This document shows positions 57,942 through 64,000 of a stretch of DNA of 64,000 nucleotides, piece after piece. Source of the stretch: Arthrobotrys musiformis (Eukaryota > Ascomycota > Orbiliomycetes > Orbiliales > Orbiliaceae); assembly GCA_036971715.1 (NCBI GenBank), contig JAVHJL010000011.1, positions 434,001 to 498,000 of the forward strand. The letters are read 5' to 3'. The translations under genes and the position numbers were made by a program. Positions within the stretch are counted from its first letter, which is position 1. The number at the start of each line of letters is the position of its first letter. The notes beneath the pieces are model-generated. The model searched no databases, was not told the DNA's origin, and saw only the letters and a program-made list of their open reading frames with translations.

Positions 57942-60900
57942 ATTGGATGATATATATTCAATAAAAATATATTTAGGAATAAGAATAAATTTAACAAGAC
58001 GAGGATACCGCTAGGGTCAATGGAGAAGGATAAGAGAAGGCGTGAAGTCTAAAGAAAATATTCCAACAAAAAAGCAGACCCTACAGGACGACTCTCCTCC
58101 CTCTTTATAACCACCTCCCAAAGGCCCCACTCCCAATGGGGCCCTCGAGCAATATCAGGTACTGGTGACGTGAGGTGCGGGGTAACATGAGAAAAAACAA
58201 AAGTAGGCCCTCCGTGGGAATGCGTGCATTGCATGCATTTGATGAGCTGGCGTGGGTAGTAAGTGTCGTTCTCAGCTAATAAGCTCTTCGATAGCCCTAC
58301 CTACTACCGACATTTCAGAAACATTTTTGTCCCATGTATGCGGGGCTAAGAGAGAGGGGCATTGTTATTGGCAATTAGCGCATGTAAAAGGCGTAACCTA
58401 GGCACGCCATATCAATTCGATTCTAGACCTTAAGGTTAAGGGCTGTGAAGTGATATGCACTAAAGAGGGGGGGGTTACCCGTCCGCCTGTCGAGTTCCTG
58501 GTACCAATCCAAAGCTTGTTGCGCGCCTGCCTGGAGGAATTACGAATTGCATAAGTACTACAGAAATGTTTCATGTTAATTCCACGTTCTAATGGTCTTT
58601 TCCGTTATAGAAAAATGTGGGGTTGAGAGGGAAAGAATTAAGGCAAGAGTCATATAGACTTGTAATGGATATTGAGGTTTTATAACGACGTATAAAAAAG
58701 CGATACTTGAGACATTGTAACCGACCCGCAAAAGCCAGCTATAACCAGACGATCCAAACCGGAGTTTAAAAAGTCAAAATACATCGATTTTCAACAGCTG
58801 AATTGGAAAAAAGGGGAGGGATATTATTTTTTTGATGCTAGGAAAGCGGGACATTTGGCGGGGTTTATTGGAAATGCCAATGTAAAAAGAGCAAGCTTTT
58901 TCTTGCTTAGAGGGAAGGGTTCAAGGTGGGATGTCGAATCGATGCAGCATAGCCACAATCCAAACTGCATGGTTTGGGTATGTTATGCATTTGGCAAATC
59001 GAACCAGTTTTTTCTCTCTTAATTTCAGCCGGTTTTTCAGTCGCTCCTCGTTTAGGTCTAACTACGGCTGATGGGAGAGTAGATGCCTTGCGCGTAGGCA
59101 TAGAGAGAGAGACGGAGAACTCCTGAGGACGGATGGGATCGGGATTGTTGAGCTTTTCGATCCAATGTGACGACCGCGAACCCGCGGAAAACTTTATAGA
59201 TTTTGTTGGAATTTTTTGTATGACGGGAAACAGTATGTACCCTGAACTTCAGCACACGAGGGAAATTGCGGGGTTGAAGCTAGCGGGTGGGAGCTGATCT
59301 CGATTATCGTTGAGGTTGCACGAAAGAACGTAATGCTCCCGTCATTGGTGATATGATATCATGTTCCCCCCCGCGGCTCGAGGGTATATGAACATCCCCT
59401 TTTCTGTGGACGTTGGAGGTCATCGATTCGCGCGAACGTGGTTGTGTTGAGCCAGGGGTCCCGACATCTACTACCAAGGCTTGCAGACTTGGCTTTCGCC
59501 AGAATCGTTCCTTAAGCCCCCCACCTTATGCGTTCTTGCAGCTTATGGGGAAGGGAAGGCTCAGAAAACGGATGCTCAGCAGCCATTTCCGTCAGGATTC
59601 GGGGCGTTTTCTTGTTCATGAAGATAGCGCGCGGCTTCATGGATTCGAATGTTTGCCTGTATTCAAAGGGGTTATGAATACGTATCGAATCCTTTGGCGA
59701 ACTTGGTCTCGTTCCCAGAAGCGAACTCGAAGTTACGTATCAAAACTCGAGAGTTTCTCCAGTATCGCGCTGTCAGCTTCCTACGAACTCGTGATTAGAC
59801 CCCACAAGACAAGACAGCTGTCACATCCCTTACGTACCACACGGTGTGTAATCCAAGAAAAGAAGAACCCGAAACAAATGGATATCCGAAACGGAAACTC
59901 GGCTTCCCGACCTTACCGGCCCGATCCCTCTTCCGTATCTTGGCTGTAACATAGTCCCTTTTTTGGATATACTTCGAAGCCAAAGGAAACCGTCGGACAT
60001 ATGCACTCGGAGATATTTTTTTTGTTTTGTGTAATTATCTTGCCTCAAGACCGCGGATGCATACTGCAGGTTACGTATACGGCAATGCGAAATGGAACCT
60101 GCGGAACATGTGTACCACCGGTACTACGTAAGGGGGTTCGTTCAGTATTTGGTTTTTGTATACGACGTATTCCTGGCTATCATTCCTTTGCATACGAGGC
60201 ATCCTGTGTATACGGATTTATTTCACCGCGGAGTCGATGTGCACTATCAGATAGAGGAATAGCCAGCTAGCTAGCCTCGAATCCGTATTCGGAGGTGGGC
60301 ACGACATGGGCCAAGTGTGTGATCATATGGCACAATATGAGGTGAAATGTCTATTTCGTGGCGTGACCAGAACGTTCCTTCCTGTTCGAATTTCAAGTTC
60401 CTACGTACGCGCGTAGTTTGTCCCTTTGTCTACCCGACGACAACGACGAGGACTTCAGCCCTCCCGCAACCTTTGGTTGGTTCGATTGACGTGTTTCACG
60501 GAGGTATGTGCATTTACATATGAAATATTTAGCCTCGTTTTTTCCCTTTGAATTATAATAGCCTGTTGGGAAAATTCTGCATCAAGTTTTTTTTTTTTCC
60601 ATCTGAGCGCGGTTTTTTGGGCCAATGGAATCTTCAGATGTTGATAGCTATGGGGAAGCTCTCGCGTCGCTTAGTTCGCTGGTCAATGCAGAGGGTCTTC
60701 CTAAGCTTCTTGAGCTCAAGCTCGAGCTCCCGAGTGCACACACCCGCTGTAAGTTTTGATCACGTTGAAATTCATGACGACGAAATTAAAGGTATCTGCA
60801 GAGGAAGCAGGTCTGGAAAAAATCCCGCCCCAATTATAAACCGATCTGATACGATCCTGCTGCAGATAAAAGAATTCTCTTGAAACCATTTTCCCGATTT

Positions 60901-61097
60901 CACAAAATAAAATTTTTTAAAAAAAATGATTTGAAGGAAAGAATTCCAATACGGGAAGCTCGAGCCATTGCGAAAAGAGCAAGAAAAGAAAAAAGGGCAT
61001 ATATCATGCGACAAACGGCATTCCCAGGCACTATCACTACTTATCTTTCTCTTACCGTCCGTTCCATTCGCTACCGGTGAAAGAACCTCCCGAAAGC

Positions 61098-61135
61098 CAT
61101 CTGCATATCTGCATATCTGCATATCTGCATAAAGG
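61098..61135. repeat. (ATCTGCAT)4 tandem repeat
   Basis: Four perfect 8-bp copies of ATCTGCAT in a row in non-coding DNA. Confidence 0.85.
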
Positions 61136-63627
61136 TGGCATTCGGAATGAGTTGTCAATCCATCGATTGGCTGACCCATTCACAGTTTAAACTGTCTCTC
61201 TTTTTTTCTGGTCCAGGCCAGGGGTAGTTCGATATGGAAGGAAAGCTCGGGGTTGGTTGGAGATACCGAATCCATCTACACGTACATACATACATTGCCG
61301 TTCGATCCATCCCGATTTCCCCATCCCATCATATCGCAGTTGACAGCAATTTCCCTTCCTTTGGTTTGAGGGAGGGAGGGAAGCAGCGGGTTTTTTCTGC
61401 AATTAATCTGCAATTAATCTGCAGAAGGTGGAAGATGGTATGTGGGTAGCTGTAGGTAGCCTTTTAGGAGCATGCACCATGGAGTTACACCTGATAGCTC
61501 ATTTCGATAGCTTTGGGGGTGATGGATGGGGGAGGAAAGGGAGCTTAGGCTGCAAGATTCAGAGCTCGAGCTCGAGCTAGCTTGCAAGGGGGTAGCTGGA
61601 GCTATAGCTTCCCCGGTCGAAGGAAGCTACGTCGACATCGACGATTCGTCGAATTTGAACGCGACTTTTTTCTTGTGCATTTTATGCAATGGATGGGTCT
61701 AAGTTGAAAGCTGTCTAGTGGATTATTGTTCCAATCACGTATTTTTTTTTTCACGGGTGCTTGTCGATAAGAGGGTATGAAGCTAGCTTGGCTATTGCCG
61801 AGGCATTCCTGTGGCCATTGGGACGAATCTGGCAGCTTTCTACTCACGTCGCATAGATATTCCAGATTGAGATGCTTTTGAGGGCGTGTCGACAATTCCT
61901 TTTTCGGAGGAAAGATATATATGGAAATCTTTAGAGACAATTGACAACTAGCTGGATTGGACTTGACAATTGCAAGACAGGATGCATCGATGGATGGGTT
62001 TCCGGGTTCATGCTTGACGGTAAACGGTCTAAATCGAGTTATTTTCCCCAATTGAAAGCCATTTCGTAAGACCCGAGGGCTAGTACTATGTATAGTTAGC
62101 TCTTGGTATTTTTGGTGGGGCTTGTATAGTTGTAGACGTTGGTTCGCTAAATGAAGCTAACTTTGGGGGCGAAAATTCTCGAAACAGTTATAAGGTCGAG
62201 ATTTATGGCCGCTTGGGGCGTCACTTTGTTTGTTCGAATTACCCCGTCAGATCAGATTCTGACGTCTGTTATTGTCATAACTTACTCTCTGACTTGACTT
62301 GACTCAAAACCAGTTGGTTGGGTTTCGAGATGTTGAGATTTCCTTGCGCTTATTGAGGGTGATTTGATGACATCGACGGCCAGCCAGCGCCATAGCCATC
62401 GTTGGACGCCGTGCCATAAAAACATGACAGTCAGACCATATGTTCGCGCTCGTTTCCCTGTGCCTTCGAACTCGAAGCGAGCGCACAGTAATCGATCGTA
62501 AGATTATCTATCTCACACACAAATCAAAATGTGGCCAAGGGATTCAAATGGGAAAAAAAAAAAAACTTCTTCTGATACATTGTTTGACAACGCTTGCACG
62601 CAACGCAGGCACCACTGTCGTATTTCTTTATAAGAATAGTAACAACTTGCGAGATTGTCTTTGTGAATTTTTCCAAGCCTCTGCTTTCTTAGCATTTTGT
62701 CACTGGGGGAAAGGGCCATGCAATGTTTGCCAACGAAAGGTCACCTTGCCTGTTGACCGGGCCTAGGGATACAACCCTGTTAATAGCCTTGACATGGGGG
62801 ACAGGAAACTTTGGGCAGATGGTGGTGAGGTGGTACTAGTTGCTTCTCGAAACGCTTCCCAACCAGGAAGTTTGATGGGAGGTGCATGTAGACGAGAAAG
62901 CCTTTAGGCTGGTGCGTCTATGCGTTCTGGAATGGGGATCCATGGAGGATTGTAGGCAGATAGTTAGAGCTGGAGGCATGATTGAGGGCATAAAAAATTA
63001 GGATCGATTTGTGTAGTTTAGGTTGATTGTAATTATAATTATATGATAAGGAAATTAAGGAAGTGGAGGCGGGATATTTGGTATTTGAATAATGGATAAT
63101 GGATTCACGGCGGGATCAATGGGAACGGAAGTCCTTTCTTTGTATCAGGTGTATCAGCTATAGAAGCGGAGATACTATAGATCCAAAAGACAGGAGGTTT
63201 TCCTTCGAGAAGCCGGAGTTGTTAGCGAACGTAATACTTAACCCCTATGGATAAAGGGACCGACAGGCATGGCTATGGCCTAGCCTTTCTTCCCTTCTTC
63301 CCTTCTTTCTTTTCTCGCCTTTCACAATCCCTTGTGTATGTGGAGAAAGGAAAAAATTAACGGAAGAACCGGAAGAATATGTAACACAACCATCACCGAA
63401 GCAGCCAACGGCTGAGAAAGTTTTTCCCTTTTCTCTCCTTTTTCTAACTGATGCAACCGGTCATGTGAAACGTACTATGTACGTGTAATGTATTGTACCT
63501 ACATGTCGATGGATAGATGGGGGGAGAGAATCTTGATCTGGGTATACTCTGTAGTTCAGTAGCATAATACGGTGTGAGTGACAGTTTGCCAGCTCACAAA
63601 ACGATCGGGACCATCCTTTTGCAGAAG

Positions 63628-63672
63628 ACATACATATATGTACATACGGACGTACATACATACATACATATG
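63628..63672. repeat. (ACAT)n-type tetranucleotide tract
   Basis: Repeated ACATAC/ATGTAC words, partly palindromic, in non-coding DNA near the right edge of the window. Confidence 0.65.
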
Positions 63673-64000
63673 TGCATTTCGTGTCGAATCCTAGAATTTG
63701 GCAGTGTCAAAAAGAGAGTTTGCAAAAACGTTTGATAGTGACTTAATACTTCCTAGTAGGTTTGTGAATGGACTGCACAGTGCACAGCAGTCACAGTACC
63801 ATAGCTAAGGATAGTACCTCAGAATGTCTGGATATGCGTGTGTACGTATTGTACACCCCCTGTCGGCGTCCGATGGCTTGCACCCCTTCGATCGACCTTT
63901 GGAGGACCGACTGGAATGTGCATACCTAGTCTATATCTAATGTATCTATGTACTCCGTAGTACCTCGTATATTAGCATACTATAGTATGGCCATATGTAT

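Larger units (their letters stand above)
57942..64000. other. 6-kb region without supportable genes
   Basis: I find no gene or RNA I can support. Reading frames up to about 180 codons (e.g. 59413-59949 +, 61602-62051 -) lack domain features and splice-compatible continuations. There are short tandem repeats (61098-61135, 63590-63670) and GAGCTC-rich stretches at 60,710-60,730 and 61,562-61,585. It may be a long upstream region of a gene beyond the right edge. Confidence 0.45.

Noticed and set aside
59413..59949. A 178-codon plus-strand open frame in the right-hand spacer
   Set aside because: No recognisable domain, composition looks random and no splice-compatible neighbours were found.
61602..62051. 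A 149-codon minus-strand open frame
   Set aside because: No features beyond being open; no supporting exon or family.

Overview
The window looks like a euchromatic piece of a filamentous ascomycete (Pezizomycotina) genome. The genes have short GT-AG introns of about 50-130 bp with CTAAC/CTGAC-like branch sites. The proteins are typically fungal: Mid1, a Cla4-type PAK, alpha-actinin, CFEM proteins, a peroxisomal citrate synthase and a small hydrophobin-like protein. Intergenic DNA is AT-rich and long. I see no intact transposon. The secreted orphan proteins would fit a lineage such as the Orbiliomycetes, but that is a guess and not something the sequence proves.

Layout. 1.9-4.0 kb (-): 5-aminolevulinate synthase. 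6.3-7.1 kb (+): a crotonase-fold protein, convergent with a PTS1-bearing citrate synthase at 7.4-9.2 kb (-). 9.2-12.8 kb: gene-poor, but holds three same-strand tRNA-like units (11.5-12.2 kb). 12.8-13.4 kb (+): a small 8-Cys hydrophobin-like secreted protein. 13.8-15.8 kb (-): Mid1, divergent from an 893-aa secreted mosaic protein (16.5-19.2 kb, +). 20.3-21.0 kb (+): a membrane protein. 21.3-22.4 kb (-): a double-CFEM, probably GPI-anchored protein. 24.8-25.6 kb (-): a small kinase-fold protein. 27.3 kb (+): a 61-aa Cys-rich protein. 27.8-28.8 kb (-): an F-box protein. 30.1 kb (-): initiator tRNA-Met. 31.0-32.3 kb (+): a short-chain dehydrogenase. 32.7-35.0 kb (-): a secreted protein with 10-residue repeats. 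36.3-38.9 kb (-): copper amine oxidase. 41.7-44.3 kb (+): alpha-actinin. 49.1-51.7 or 52.2 kb (+): Cla4-type PAK. 53.3-55.5 kb (-): a Thr-rich secreted protein. 57.2-57.9 kb (-): a charged orphan protein. 57.9-64 kb: no supportable gene.

Functional themes. There is core metabolism (heme synthesis, peroxisomal acyl-CoA/citrate chemistry, amine oxidation), cell-surface biology (five secreted or anchored proteins plus Mid1), and actin/septation machinery (alpha-actinin and PAK, adjacent and co-oriented). The most unusual signals are three. First, the tRNA-like trio keeps Pol III boxes and an anticodon-stem-like helix whose sequence differs in each copy but stays paired, while the anticodon loop is replaced by long structured inserts. 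Second, an open frame of 178 codons follows the PAK stop codon in the same frame. Third, an in-frame stop splits the Thr-rich secreted protein and can be removed by an in-frame GT-AG intron.

All exon boundaries were derived by hand from reading frame, splice consensus and protein-family continuity; none has been checked against transcripts.
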